In this document: positions 22,211-31,780 of the stretch, one piece after another
Numbering within the stretch: position 1 is the first letter of the stretch
Layout: every line of letters starts with the position of its first letter
Assembly (NCBI RefSeq): GCF_032337115.1
Contig: NZ_JAVXZY010000001.1
Location: forward strand, 496,001 to 560,000
Source: Roseateles_C aquae
GTDB taxonomy: Bacteria > Pseudomonadota > Gammaproteobacteria > Burkholderiales > Burkholderiaceae_C
Direction: 5' to 3'
DNA length: 64,000 bases
Position numbers and translations under genes: made by a program
Notes under the pieces: generated by a model
The model's input: the letters and a program-made list of their open reading frames with translations, nothing else
Databases searched by the model: none
What the model was told of the DNA's origin: nothing

Positions 22211-22880
22211 GGTGTGCTCCTTCGGTCGAATCGGGATTGGGTGTCAGCGTCGCTTGCCGGGCAGACAGCGCCTGCAAAGTCAGACACAAAGGCGGCAGAT
22301 GGCATAAGGCAGTCAGCCTCTCTTCTGTCGCCGGTATCGCAGGCGGTATCGCCTCCGTCCATCGCTGCAGGCTGAGCACGCAGGGCCCGCGTCGCACCCG
22401 GCGCTGGCCAGCCAGGGCCAGCGCCACGGGGCAATCGAGTAACAGCGCGTAGCCTGGATCCCGCGCTGAGTCCTCCAGCGCCTGCAGCACTGCCGCTCTT
22501 CGTGCCGCCCGCGGGCGCCACAAGCGCAAGACATAGCGGCTGGCGCTGGCATCCAAGGCTTGGTCCAGGCACCCGCCATGCAGCCGCAGCAGCCGCGCCT
22601 CACGGGTATCGGCCAGCAAGGCATTGCAGGCCTGGCCATGCTGGCGCCACACCGCACCGCCATAAAAGCGTTCCAGCACCGCTGGCCGCGCCGCGGGGGT
22701 GTCAAACGCCCGCAGCCAGACCCAGAGATCGGGCTGTTCCTGCGCGGCAAAGCTGCCCAGGATCCGCGCCCCAGCCTGCGCATAAGCCGGCCTGAAATGG
22801 TGCTCGAACATCGCCATCATTGCGTCACGCTGGCCGGGCCGGCAGCGGTACTGACGCAGCTCGATCAGCGCGGCACCCAT
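22203..22880 (-). CDS. NIPSNAP family protein
   Basis: A 225-residue protein whose first 100 residues fit the NIPSNAP ferredoxin-like dimeric fold: IELRQYRCRPGQRDAMMAMFEHHFRP, then GSFAAQEQPDLWVWLRAFD. The second half is less conserved and Arg/Ala-rich. The molecular activity of NIPSNAP proteins in bacteria is unknown; some are dimeric small-molecule-binding proteins. GGAG lies just upstream of the ATG at 22880. It overlaps the upstream gene by 16 bases and the downstream gene by eight, so the three are surely co-translated. Confidence 0.8.
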   Translation of the reverse strand: MGAALIELRQYRCRPGQRDAMMAMFEHHFRPAYAQAGARILGSFAAQEQPDLWVWLRAFDTPAARPAVLERFYGGAVWRQHGQACNALLADTREARLLRLHGGCLDQALDASASRYVLRLWRPRAARRAAVLQALEDSARDPGYALLLDCPVALALAGQRRVRRGPCVLSLQRWTEAIPPAIPATEERLTALCHLPPLCLTLQALSARQATLTPNPDSTEGAHRG

Positions 22881-23419
22881 GGCAGGAACTCCATCGTCCA
22901 GTTGGTCTCCCAGCTGTGGCCGTCGTCGGCAGAGAAGGCCTGCTCCCAGCGCGGCGCCTGGCCAGGTGTTGCGAACCAGAGGAAGCGCACCCGTATCGGC
23001 CGGCCCTCGAACTGATCCTCTGCATAGAACTGCCCCACGCCAGCCTCGAAGCGTCCGCGCATCGGTGAATCGAGCCGACCCGGTGCGCGGCCGTCCAACC
23101 ACCAAATCGACCACAGACCGCTGGTCGGGTCATAGCTGCGCAGCGTGACGGCACGATAGGCACCCTCGGGCAGGTCCAGCCAGTTGTCGTCAATATTGCC
23201 CAGGCCGCCGAGCAGCGGCCGCGCTGAGCTGCGGCCGTCAAACTGCTGCCACTCCAGGCAGCCGGCCAGGCGGCGCTTGAGCCGGCGGTGCCGCACCGTC
23301 CATTCGCCGAAGAAGAAATCAAAATCGCCTGGCGACTGCGCGGCCCTGGTGAGCGGATCGATGGCGTCGGCGGGCGTGGCGCCTTCAGGCTTGTTGGCGA
23401 GGCTGTTGCTGGTGGACAT
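22865..23419 (-). CDS. DUF1579-like protein
   Basis: A 184-residue protein with no signal peptide. GDFDFFFGEWTVRHRRLKRRLAG near residue 32, LGGLGNIDDN, LRSYDPTSGLWSIWWLDGR and SADDGHSWETNWTMEF are the conserved blocks of a proteobacterial family I associate with DUF1579. The fold is probably a small beta-barrel; the function is unknown. The ATG at 23419 has AAGGAAA upstream. It is the first gene of the operon, and the WYL regulator is divergent 128 bases away. Confidence 0.78.
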   Translation of the reverse strand: MSTSNSLANKPEGATPADAIDPLTRAAQSPGDFDFFFGEWTVRHRRLKRRLAGCLEWQQFDGRSSARPLLGGLGNIDDNWLDLPEGAYRAVTLRSYDPTSGLWSIWWLDGRAPGRLDSPMRGRFEAGVGQFYAEDQFEGRPIRVRFLWFATPGQAPRWEQAFSADDGHSWETNWTMEFLPWVPR

Positions 23420-23518
23420 GAGGTTTCCTTGGCGCTTGATCAAAGACTGCAGCCAGCCGCCATCAAGGTATAGAAGGCGGCTGGCTGCTCCATGCCTGGC
23501 ATCTTGCGCGCCCATACC

Positions 23519-23533
23519 TGACATCCAATGTCA
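23519..23533. promoter_or_regulatory. Perfect palindrome, likely operator of the WYL regulator
   Basis: TGACAT, CCA, ATGTCA: two perfect 6-base arms with a 3-base spacer, between the DUF1579/NIPSNAP operon and the divergent WYL regulator gene, 14 bases before the regulator's ATG. Its position and symmetry suit a dimeric regulator controlling itself and the operon. The binder is inferred, not shown. Confidence 0.6.
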
Positions 23534-23547
23534 TCTATGATCCGACG

Positions 23548-24564
23548 ATGCGTTCCAGCCGCCTGCTTGGTCTTTTGATGCTGCTGCAATGGCGCGGCCG
23601 CATGGCGGCGCCTGCATTGGCACGCGAGTTCGAGGTCACGGTGCGGACGATCTATCGCGATGTCGATGCGCTCAGCGCCGCCGGCGTGCCCATCTATGCC
23701 GAGCGCGGCGCCCAGGGAGGCATCGCGCTGCATGAGGGCTGGCGCACCCAGGTGACCGGGCTGAGCGCCGACGAGGCCGGCAGCCTGCCGCTGCTGGGTC
23801 TGGGCAGTGCCGCCCGCGAACTGGGGCTGGGCGACGCCGCGCTGGCCGCCCAGCTCAAGCTGATGGCCAGCCTGCCGCCCGATGCCGGCGCCAGCGCCCA
23901 GCGCATGGCCGAGCGCTTTCATATCGACCCGCTGCCCTGGTACCAGCGCGCCGAGTCACCGCCCTGGCTGCCCCAGCTGGCCACCGCCGTGCTGCAGAGC
24001 CGTTGCGTGCGGATTCACTATCAGAGCTGGAAAGCCAGGCGCTGGCAGACGCTGGCACCGCTGGGCCTGGTGCTCAAGGGCGGGCTTTGGTATCTGGTGG
24101 CGCTGCGCGTGCACGATGCTGAGGCAGACGCCAAGCTAGCGGCCAAGGCAGAGCAGCCGCGCAATTACCGCGTCTCCAGCATTGCCGCGCTGGAAGTTCT
24201 GGAGCGCGCCTTCAAGCGCCCGCGCCGTTTCGCGCTGGCCCAGCACTGGCCCGCCGCTGTGGCGAGCTTTGAGCAGGGCCTGCTGGCCGGCCAGGCACGG
24301 GTGCGCATCAGCGAACTGGGTTGCCAGATCCTGCGCGCCCAAAACGCGATCGCCGCCGAGCACTTCAGCGCCTCCTGCGCGCCCAGCGAAACCGCCGGCT
24401 GGTTCGAGGGCGGGCTACCGATCGAAGGCATCGACCAGGCGGCGCGCCAGCTGCTGGCCCTAGGTGCCGAGGTGAAGGTCTTGAGCCCGCGAGCCTTGCA
24501 GCAGCGCCTGCTCCAGGAAGCCCACGCCGTGCTCACGCACTACGCGGGCGATGCCACGAACTAG
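23548..24564 (+). CDS. YafY-type HTH-WYL transcriptional regulator
   Basis: A 338-residue regulator. Residues 1-60 are a winged helix-turn-helix (LLGLLMLLQWRGRMAAPALAREFEVTVRTIYRDVDALSAAGVPI). Residues about 140-215 are the WYL domain, including PLGLVLKGGLWYLVALR, and a C-terminal extension follows. WYL proteins sense nucleic acids or small ligands and often repress a divergent gene. Here the natural targets are the adjacent operon and itself, through the palindrome at 23519-23533. Its last four bases overlap the convergent metalloprotease gene. Confidence 0.9.
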   Translation: MRSSRLLGLLMLLQWRGRMAAPALAREFEVTVRTIYRDVDALSAAGVPIYAERGAQGGIALHEGWRTQVTGLSADEAGSLPLLGLGSAARELGLGDAALAAQLKLMASLPPDAGASAQRMAERFHIDPLPWYQRAESPPWLPQLATAVLQSRCVRIHYQSWKARRWQTLAPLGLVLKGGLWYLVALRVHDAEADAKLAAKAEQPRNYRVSSIAALEVLERAFKRPRRFALAQHWPAAVASFEQGLLAGQARVRISELGCQILRAQNAIAAEHFSASCAPSETAGWFEGGLPIEGIDQAARQLLALGAEVKVLSPRALQQRLLQEAHAVLTHYAGDATN

Positions 24565-27185
24565 CGGCTCAGAACCAAGCCGGGATCAGCGTCAAACCCG
24601 CTATCCACGGGCCAGCAGTTCTGCTCGGCGATCCCACTGCGCACCGTGGCCGCAGGCGCGGCAGCCACCGGCACCTGGCGGGGATCAAGCGCCTTGGCGG
24701 CGTAGTCCTGCAGCGCTTCGAGATGGGCCCGCTGCACCCGGTCGCCGCTGCCGGCAGCACGTGCGGCGAACAGGCCACGCAAGTCCTTCAGCTCGGCCCG
24801 CAGGGCGGCGCGGCCATTGTCCAGGCCTGGCCCGTTCAGCCGCTCGGCCAGCAGTTCCAGATAGCTCAGCTGCAGCGCACGACGCACCGGGTCGGCACGG
24901 CCCTTCGTTGCCTGAGCGAGCAGGTGCTCGCCATAGATGGCCTGACGCAGATCGAGCAGCAGTTCGTCGAATCGGTAGGCCTTCTCACCCAACTGCACTT
25001 CCTGGGCCTGCAGTCGGGCACTGCGGCCCGCATCGATCAGGGCCCGCAGCAAGGCGACCTGCACGCCGCGGACATTGCGCGCCGGCTCTGAGGGGCGCAG
25101 CCGCTCGATGATGCTGGGCTCCAGCAGCCACTGCGGCGTCGTGAACACCTGTTCGGACAGGAACTTCACCGCGCGCTGCTGGCGCTCGCGCGGCGCCGGC
25201 GTGAAGATGGCCCCGGGCTGGTCGCTGTGCAGATTGCGCGTGCTGTAGCCACCGACGATGGCCAGCACATGGCCCATCTCGGTGGCCCATTGCGTGCCGG
25301 TCGCGCGGTAGAGCTCTTCAAGCAGACGATCGTCGCGGCCGTCCTTCTTGACCATGCCCGGCAACATCTTGATGGTGCGCTTGAGGTTCTTCACCCCGAG
25401 GCCGCTGGCCACCACGGCATCGGCGTCGCCAACCGCCTCGGTGTTTTCGCCATAGTCTGCGCCCTCGGCCTTGGGCGAGCTGAAGCGCAGCCAGGGCTTG
25501 TCATCCTGCTGGCGGGCCCAGCGGTTCAGTGTCGGCCGCTCCTCTTCCGGTGTCTTGGCCTCGGGGATGGGCGTGTAGCCCCATTGGGTGGCGAAGATGT
25601 CGTAGGGGCCGATCTTGGGAATCAAGAGCGCCGGATCGATCTTGTCCTCGGGCTGCACCAGATAGTTGAAACGGCTGTAGTCCATCAGCGTTGCCACATG
25701 GCCCATCTCCTTGAGCCACTGCGCATCGCGCAGCTTTTCGACCGGATACAGCGAGCTGGACTTCATATTGTGCGGAAAACCCAGCGAATGGCCGACCTCG
25801 TGCGTCACCACATAAGCCACCAACTCGCCCATCAAATCATCCGGCAGCGGCAGGCTTTGCGCGCGCGGATCGACGGCACCCACCTGCGTCACGTACCAGT
25901 TGCGCTGCAGCTGCATGATGTTGTGATACATCACGATATTGGCGTTCAGGATCTCGCCGCTGCGCGGATCGCTGAGGTGTGGGCCATAGGCATTGGGAAT
26001 GGGTGACGGCACCCAGCGGATGATGCTGTAGCGCACATCCTCGGGGTCGAATTCGGGGTCTTCTTCCTTGCTCGGGAAGGGCCGGGCCTGGATCGCGTTC
26101 TTGAAGCCGGCGGCCTGGAAGGCCACGTTCCAGGCTTCGACGCCCTTCTTGATGAAGGGCACCAGCGCCGTCGGTGTGGCACGGTCGATGTACCAGACCA
26201 CCGGCTTGATGGGCTCGCTAAGCGCCGCCTCAGGCTCCTTCTTCTCCAGCCGCCAGCGGGTGATGAAGCGCTGGCGCTTGCTCTCGTGCTCGTCGCTGCC
26301 GAAGTCCACCTGCGAGACGCTGAAGAAACCGACGCGGTCGTCCATCAGCCGCGCCCTCATCGGCTGCTCGGGCAGCTTGACCAGGCTGTAGGCCACATTG
26401 ACGCTGCCGCTGCGCCCCGGCGCCGGTGGTGGCGCCAGTACACCCGGAATGGGCGGCAGCGGCGGCGTCGGCGCCGCCATCAGGTTGTAGGTATGCACGG
26501 CATCAACCCGCACACTGCCGGCAAAGGCCTTGCTCTGTTCGACATAGCTGCGCGAGCCATCGAGCCCGACGCCGCGCACGACCTGGCGGGCGGTGAAATC
26601 ACCCACCTCGCTGGTGAACAGCCGGCTGACCTCGACCACCGGCGCGCCCTCCTTGGACAGCGCCTCGACCGGGAAGCTGGCCAGGATGGTGTCGCGCTGC
26701 GAACCCTGCACCGCCGGCGCAATCGGCCGGCTCGGATCGCTGACGTAGGCATGCGAGACGGACTGGAACAGCAGGCGGTTGTGTCTCAGCGTGAAGCGCA
26801 CAACGTTCTCGTTGATCGTGCGGCCGACGTGATCTGCACCTTCCGGCACCGCGGTAGCGGTGGCCACCATCAGCAAAGGCTGGTCAAGCAGCTCCTTCGG
26901 GATCTCAAAATACAGCCTGTTCTTGAGCGTGTGCAGGCGGATCAGACCGTTCTGGGTCTTGGCCTCCGTCGTGATCACCTTGTCATAGGGCTTCAGCTCA
27001 CTGGCCGGCTCGGGTGCAGTCGCCGGTGCCGGGGCGCCACCGGCAGTCGGCGCGGCCTTGGCCGGTGTGTCCTGGCCCGGCTTGCTTGGCGAGGCCGTGG
27101 CCGCAAGACCGTAGGCCGGGCTGAGCGCAAACAGCAGCGCAAGCACATGGCCGGCCAGGTGGCGACTTGAGAAAGTGTTCGTCAT
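24561..27185 (-). CDS. Secreted zinc-dependent metalloprotease (DUF5117/DUF5118 type)
   Basis: An 874-residue protein with a signal peptide (HLAGHVLALLFALSPAYGLAATA), then a Pro/Ala-rich segment. A large N-terminal domain follows (DKVITTEAKTQNGLIRLHTLKNRLYFEIP), then a metzincin-like catalytic domain. The zinc motif HEVGHSLGFPHN lies near residue 461, and the later MDYSRFNY may be the Met-turn. This matches the large family annotated with DUF5117 and DUF5118, found widely in Bacteroidetes and Proteobacteria. It is presumably periplasmic or secreted and degrades peptides. The ATG at 27185 directly precedes the signal peptide; no strong ribosome site is visible. The 252 bases upstream hold no gene that I can support. 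Confidence 0.87.
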   Translation of the reverse strand: MTNTFSSRHLAGHVLALLFALSPAYGLAATASPSKPGQDTPAKAAPTAGGAPAPATAPEPASELKPYDKVITTEAKTQNGLIRLHTLKNRLYFEIPKELLDQPLLMVATATAVPEGADHVGRTINENVVRFTLRHNRLLFQSVSHAYVSDPSRPIAPAVQGSQRDTILASFPVEALSKEGAPVVEVSRLFTSEVGDFTARQVVRGVGLDGSRSYVEQSKAFAGSVRVDAVHTYNLMAAPTPPLPPIPGVLAPPPAPGRSGSVNVAYSLVKLPEQPMRARLMDDRVGFFSVSQVDFGSDEHESKRQRFITRWRLEKKEPEAALSEPIKPVVWYIDRATPTALVPFIKKGVEAWNVAFQAAGFKNAIQARPFPSKEEDPEFDPEDVRYSIIRWVPSPIPNAYGPHLSDPRSGEILNANIVMYHNIMQLQRNWYVTQVGAVDPRAQSLPLPDDLMGELVAYVVTHEVGHSLGFPHNMKSSSLYPVEKLRDAQWLKEMGHVATLMDYSRFNYLVQPEDKIDPALLIPKIGPYDIFATQWGYTPIPEAKTPEEERPTLNRWARQQDDKPWLRFSSPKAEGADYGENTEAVGDADAVVASGLGVKNLKRTIKMLPGMVKKDGRDDRLLEELYRATGTQWATEMGHVLAIVGGYSTRNLHSDQPGAIFTPAPRERQQRAVKFLSEQVFTTPQWLLEPSIIERLRPSEPARNVRGVQVALLRALIDAGRSARLQAQEVQLGEKAYRFDELLLDLRQAIYGEHLLAQATKGRADPVRRALQLSYLELLAERLNGPGLDNGRAALRAELKDLRGLFAARAAGSGDRVQRAHLEALQDYAAKALDPRQVPVAAAPAATVRSGIAEQNCWPVDSGFDADPGLVLSR

Positions 27186-27437
27186 GGTCAATCCGCAAGA
27201 TTTGAAGCCGAATGATCGCATTCGGCGCGGCACGGTCTTTTCACCCGGCGGCGCCAGTGCAGGAAGATGGGACAAACGCCGGCCGCCGCCGATGATAGGC
27301 GGGGCCGGAGGCCGCACGCGAAAGTCATCGCCAGGGGAGCAACAGTCGTGAAGCGCTTGCCACTGGCCCTACACTGAGATGCCGCGTCATTTGCGCGGCC
27401 CTGCTTGCCCAGGTTCGGCAGATTCCCACGCTCATTC

Positions 27438-28115
27438 ATGCTGCAAGCAATCGCTCCCGAGCTCTGGCATGTCCAGCATGCCTTCAAGACCGCCAGCTTC
27501 ACGATCTCTTCCCGAATGACGGTGGTACGGCTGCGCGACGGCAGCCTGTGGCTGCACTCCCCCGTGCCCATCAATGCCGAGCTGCAGGCCGAGCTGGCTG
27601 CTTTGGGCCCGGTGCGCTATCTGGTGGCGCCGAACAAGGTCCATCACCTGTTTCTGGGCGAAGCGATGGCCCTCTACCCCGAGGCCGAGGTCTGGGTGGC
27701 GCCGGGCCTGCCGGCCAAGCGCAAGGACCTCCAAGGCCTGCGCGAGCTGGGCCCGGACTCCGAACCCGCCTGGCGCGAGGAGCTAGACCAGATCCGCTTT
27801 GGCGGCATACCGCAGGGCAATGAGGTGGTCTGGTTCCACCGCAGCACCGCCACGCTGATACTCACCGATCTCTGCCAGTGCTGGACCGGCGATCTGCCCA
27901 AGCGGGTGGCCCTCTACGCCTGGCTGACGGGCGTGCGCAAGCGCCTCAATGTGCCGCGCAGCGTGCGCCTCTTGGTGCGTGACCGCCAGGCCGCCCGCCA
28001 CAGCGCCAAGAAGGTGCTGCAGTGGCCCTTTATGCGCGTGGTGCTGGCGCATGACTGCATCATCGAGCGCGACGCCCACAGTGCCGTGGCGGCCGCGTTT
28101 CACTGCTTCGAATAA
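27438..28115 (+). CDS. DUF4336 (metallo-beta-lactamase-like) protein
   Basis: A 225-residue protein with MTVVRLRDGSLWLHSPVPI, YLVAPNKVHHLFLGEAMALYP and WVAPGL...KDL, the blocks of DUF4336, a diverged metallo-beta-lactamase-like fold. The usual HxHxDH zinc motif is not intact: only NKVHHLF remains. Hydrolase activity is therefore uncertain. The ATG at 27438 is chosen because the family begins there; an in-frame start 33 bases upstream is possible. It is convergent with mksB, 15 bases apart. Confidence 0.75.
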   Translation: MLQAIAPELWHVQHAFKTASFTISSRMTVVRLRDGSLWLHSPVPINAELQAELAALGPVRYLVAPNKVHHLFLGEAMALYPEAEVWVAPGLPAKRKDLQGLRELGPDSEPAWREELDQIRFGGIPQGNEVVWFHRSTATLILTDLCQCWTGDLPKRVALYAWLTGVRKRLNVPRSVRLLVRDRQAARHSAKKVLQWPFMRVVLAHDCIIERDAHSAVAAAFHCFE

Positions 28116-28130
28116 GGCGCAGCCGCGGCC

Positions 28131-30962
28131 TCATTCGTAGACCGATTTTTCAGGCCGCCGCGTGATCACCGCAATCGGCGGCGCCCAGCGTTCGCCGCGC
28201 GGCTTCTTGCTGGTCACCAGCGTGATCTCCGAAGGCTCGAACACCTCGACGTTGTGGGTAATCGGCGTGGTCAGCAGGTACTGCGCCCGCGTCGAGCGCA
28301 GGAAATGGCCGACCAGCTGGATATTGCGCACATCGAGGTGGGCAAAGGGCTCGTCGATAAAGACAAAGCCGCCCGGCGAGTCGTCATCCTTCATCAGGCC
28401 AACGAGCAGGATCAGGCTCTTGAGCACCTGTTGGCCGCCTGAGGCCTCGCCGTCGTTCAGGCCGACATCGCCCTTGCCATCGAAGTTGAACTTGACCGAC
28501 AGGCCGGCCTGGGCCAGCACCATATCGTCATTGTCCAGATGCGGCAGCTCGGCCAGCGCGGTGACACCGGCCAGTTCGCCGAGTTCGGCCACGTTCTTCT
28601 TGTAGCGCCGCACGGTGGCACGCAAGACATCGATATAGCGCTCGCGGGCATTGAAGGCGGCGATGCGCGCCATCTCGTTGCTGGCGCGGCGATCATCGAG
28701 CTGGGTGCTTTGCTCCAGCACCGACATATGCATGCGCGCATGGCGTTCCTGCACCTGCGGATCGGTCTCCCAGGTACCGTTGGCCAGGCCGGTATCGAGC
28801 TCCTGCTGCAGATGTCGCATCGCAATCTCGGCCTGCTTGGCGTTCTCGAACTCGTCGCGCAGTGCCTGCAGACGCTGCGGCTGCACCCAGCTGGCCGGGA
28901 ACTTGCCCCGCGCTTCGCGTGAGCTTTGCGCCGCCAGGGTCAGGTCTTGCCGCTTGGCCGCCCATTCGCGCTGCACGCGCGACACATTGTCTTCGCCGGC
29001 CTTCAGGCTTTCCTTGGCTGCCTCGTAGTCGCGCTCGCTGCGAGTCGCCTGGGTCAGCGCGCGGTCGTGTTCCTGGTCCAGCGCGCCCATGCGGGTCGAG
29101 GCTTCGACGCGCGCCTGGCGCAGCGCCGCCAGCCGGGCCCGGCCCTGCGCAAACTCGTCGGCGCGCTCGCCCAGCTCCTGGGCCGCCTTGTGGCCCTGCG
29201 CAGCACGCTGCACATCCTTCAGCTGGCGCTCGACCTCGGCCTGCTCCTTGGCGATGCGCGACAGCTCGCCGTCGTAGCGGGCCAGCTCTTTCTCCAGCGC
29301 GGCGCGGCGTGAATCCAGCGCGGCGACGCCGAACTGGAACTCGCGCGCCTCGACCCACAGGCTGCGGCCACCACGGCCGTCGCGGTAGTAGGCGTCGGGG
29401 GTGATCCATTCGCCGCCGGCCTGGGCCCCAGCCTCGGTGTCCTTGACGCAGCGTATCCCGCCCAGCTGGCGCAAGAGCCAGCCCGGCAGCTTGGCATTGA
29501 GGCTGAGCTTGGACAGCAGCGAATCCTTGGGCGCCACGGCGGGCGCGTTCTCGGCGTCGCCGACCACGTAATGCCGGTAGCGCTCCTTGGCCGCCAGGCC
29601 GAAGGCGCGGCCTTCATCGCCCGAGCGCTGCAGCACCACCACCCAGCGCGAGGGGCGCAGAAAGCCTTCGGCGGCGGCGCGCCAGGCCTCGTCGGCGATG
29701 TCGATGCAGTCGGCCAGCACATGATGGGCGATGCCGGCTTCGTCCAGCGCGCGGCGGAAGCGCGTCACCTCGGGCGGCGGCGGCGGCAGGCGCTGGCCGC
29801 TCAGGGCCTCCATCGCCGCCTGGGCCTTGCGCGACTGGTCGTTGGCCCGCGTGTAGCTCTCGCGCAGGCTGTGTTGACGGCCGCTGAGCTCCTGCAGGCG
29901 CTCGGCCAGTTCCTGGGCATCGGCCTCAACGGCGGCCAGCGCACGCAGCTCTTCCTCGCGCTTGGCCAGCAGCTCGATCGGGCGCTCGGCCTCGCGGGCC
30001 GCATCGAAATCGCGTCGTGCCTGCTTGCGCTGCTCGTCCAGCTCGCTCAGCTTGTGGCGCGCCGCCTGATGGGCCTCGAACAGCGCATGCAGCTGCTGGC
30101 GCCGGGCAGCCATCTGGCGGTGATCGGTGGCGGCAAACAGGCGCTGGCGATGCAGTTCGCGCAGTGCCTGCGCGGTGCGCTGGCGCGACTCGCTCCACTG
30201 CAGCACCGGCAGCACCTCGGTGGCCAGGCGCTCGCGCTCCTTCAGCCGCAGCTGGTACTGCTGGTAGCTGTTGACGCGATTGGCCAGGTCCGACAGCTGG
30301 GCCTGGGTGTGCGAGAGCTCGTGCGTGCTCTGCTCCACCTCCTTGAGCAGCTGTTGCTGGTGGCTGCGTGCCTGGTCATAGCGGTCCAGCACCTCCTGGT
30401 CGCCAAAGACCTCGAACACCAGGCGCAGCAACTCCTTCGCACTGAGTTCGCAGAGCCGGTCGGTCTGGCCCTGCTCCAGCGCCAGCACACGGCCAATCGC
30501 GCGGGTCAGGCCAGCGGCTTCCAGGCGGCGTTTCCAGGCCTCGATGCCCAGCCAGTCTTTCTCGGGCCGCGTGGCCAGCGCCTCGATCTCATGGACACCG
30601 TCGACCATGATGTAGCGGCGCTGCCAGTCGCCGCCATGGCGTTCGATCCGGCAGGCCAGCGTCACCTGGTCGGCATAGAGCAGCGAGCTGGCGAAGGGGC
30701 GGCTGGAGTTCTGGCGGCCGCGCGGCTTGTTGTCGACCAGCGCACGTAGCCAGGCCGTCTCGGCGTTAGCGTGGCGGGCATAGGTCTTGTAGGTGCGCCC
30801 ACCCGAGCATTCCAACCCCAGCAGCGTGCGCATCGCGTCGAGCAGCGTCGTCTTGCCCGAGCCATTCGGGCCGGCGATGGTGATGATGGCGCCGTCCAGC
30901 GGCATCGAGACGCGGCGGCAGTAATCCCAGTGCAGCAGTTCCAGCGATTGCAGGTGAAACAT
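28131..30962 (-). CDS. mksB: MksB, SMC-like ATPase of the MksBEF condensin
   Basis: A 943-residue SMC/MukB-type protein. The N-terminal ATPase half has IAGPNGSGKTTLLDAMRTLLG (Walker A, near residue 31). The middle is long charged coiled coil around a central globular hinge region (about residues 440-540). The C-terminal half has NDGEASGGQQVLKSLILL (signature) and GGFVFIDEPFAHLD (Walker B). The 900-1000 residue size and operon with MksF and MksE identify the Mks condensin, which compacts DNA by loop extrusion. Its ATG overlaps the mksE stop. No nuclease gene (mksG/jetD) is beside it, which favours chromosome organisation over plasmid defence. Confidence 0.85.
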   Translation of the reverse strand: MFHLQSLELLHWDYCRRVSMPLDGAIITIAGPNGSGKTTLLDAMRTLLGLECSGGRTYKTYARHANAETAWLRALVDNKPRGRQNSSRPFASSLLYADQVTLACRIERHGGDWQRRYIMVDGVHEIEALATRPEKDWLGIEAWKRRLEAAGLTRAIGRVLALEQGQTDRLCELSAKELLRLVFEVFGDQEVLDRYDQARSHQQQLLKEVEQSTHELSHTQAQLSDLANRVNSYQQYQLRLKERERLATEVLPVLQWSESRQRTAQALRELHRQRLFAATDHRQMAARRQQLHALFEAHQAARHKLSELDEQRKQARRDFDAAREAERPIELLAKREEELRALAAVEADAQELAERLQELSGRQHSLRESYTRANDQSRKAQAAMEALSGQRLPPPPPEVTRFRRALDEAGIAHHVLADCIDIADEAWRAAAEGFLRPSRWVVVLQRSGDEGRAFGLAAKERYRHYVVGDAENAPAVAPKDSLLSKLSLNAKLPGWLLRQLGGIRCVKDTEAGAQAGGEWITPDAYYRDGRGGRSLWVEAREFQFGVAALDSRRAALEKELARYDGELSRIAKEQAEVERQLKDVQRAAQGHKAAQELGERADEFAQGRARLAALRQARVEASTRMGALDQEHDRALTQATRSERDYEAAKESLKAGEDNVSRVQREWAAKRQDLTLAAQSSREARGKFPASWVQPQRLQALRDEFENAKQAEIAMRHLQQELDTGLANGTWETDPQVQERHARMHMSVLEQSTQLDDRRASNEMARIAAFNARERYIDVLRATVRRYKKNVAELGELAGVTALAELPHLDNDDMVLAQAGLSVKFNFDGKGDVGLNDGEASGGQQVLKSLILLVGLMKDDDSPGGFVFIDEPFAHLDVRNIQLVGHFLRSTRAQYLLTTPITHNVEVFEPSEITLVTSKKPRGERWAPPIAVITRRPEKSVYE

Positions 30963-31780
30963 CAGGCCTGATCCTCTTTGTTCTGTGCTTCTTGTTGTTC
31001 TTCTGATGCGGCCGCTGCGCTGGGCAGGGCCGGCGTGGCGTCGAGCTCGTCCTGCACGGCCAGACCATGGTCCAGCTCAGCGGCGTCCTCACTTGCCTCC
31101 TCGGGCTGGCGCAGCCGCGCCAGCGCCGGGGCGGCCAAGGGGTCGGTGCTGCGGGCCAGCACATCGGCCAGCGCGCCGTCGAGAATGCGCGGCGCCAGCG
31201 TGTCGTAGTCCAGCAGCAGATCCAGCAGCGGGCCCTCGGCGATGTCTTCGCCACGGCGGGTGATGAAGCCATTGCGCTCGAGCAGCTTCAGATTGGCGTC
31301 CAGCCGCATCTTCTTGCCCAGCTGATTGCCGAAGTCGGCCAGCAGGCTGCGGTAGGACAGCGTTGGCGCCACACTGGCGGCCAGCGGCAGCGGTTTGTCG
31401 GTGGCAAACATCTCGCCCTGCCCCGGCTCGGCCGCGTCGGCACGCGCCACCTGGCGCTGGCGCTTGGGCAGCACGATCAGCGACCACAACACCACCAAGA
31501 GCGCCACGCCGTCACGCGGCAGGTCGAGGTTGTTGTTGGCCGCCAGACCGGTTTCGCCGAACACCGCCACCTCGGCCGGCCGCAGCATGGCCACGCTGAT
31601 GTGATCGGCGTAGACGTTGTCGACCACACGCAGGCCCACCGCGGCCAGGCGTTCGCCCAGCGCCGTCCACAGCTCTGTATCGATCAGCGCGCGGCGCACC
31701 AGCGGGTGGTTGCGCGGCAGCCAACGGCGCGCGAGTAGCTGTGCCGCCAACAGCGCGGCATCGTCTTGGGGTTTGCTCAT
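30962..31780 (-). CDS. mksE: MksE, condensin accessory subunit
   Basis: A 272-residue protein in the middle of the operon. AQLLARRWLPRNHPLVRRALIDTELW..LGERLAAVGLRVVDNVY and LLADFGNQLGKKMRLDANLKLLERNGFITRR form winged-helix segments like those of MksE/MukE KITE proteins. The last 60 residues are acidic and Gln-rich and probably disordered. It binds the kleisin MksF and DNA. Start and stop codons overlap both neighbours, implying fixed stoichiometry by coupled translation. Confidence 0.82.
   Translation of the reverse strand: MSKPQDDAALLAAQLLARRWLPRNHPLVRRALIDTELWTALGERLAAVGLRVVDNVYADHISVAMLRPAEVAVFGETGLAANNNLDLPRDGVALLVVLWSLIVLPKRQRQVARADAAEPGQGEMFATDKPLPLAASVAPTLSYRSLLADFGNQLGKKMRLDANLKLLERNGFITRRGEDIAEGPLLDLLLDYDTLAPRILDGALADVLARSTDPLAAPALARLRQPEEASEDAAELDHGLAVQDELDATPALPSAAAASEEQQEAQNKEDQA

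Noticed and set aside
21608..23419. The two DUF1579-like genes as a recent tandem duplication.
   Set aside because: They share only short blocks, differ in export signal and are separated by the NIPSNAP gene, so the duplication is old or the genes were recruited separately.
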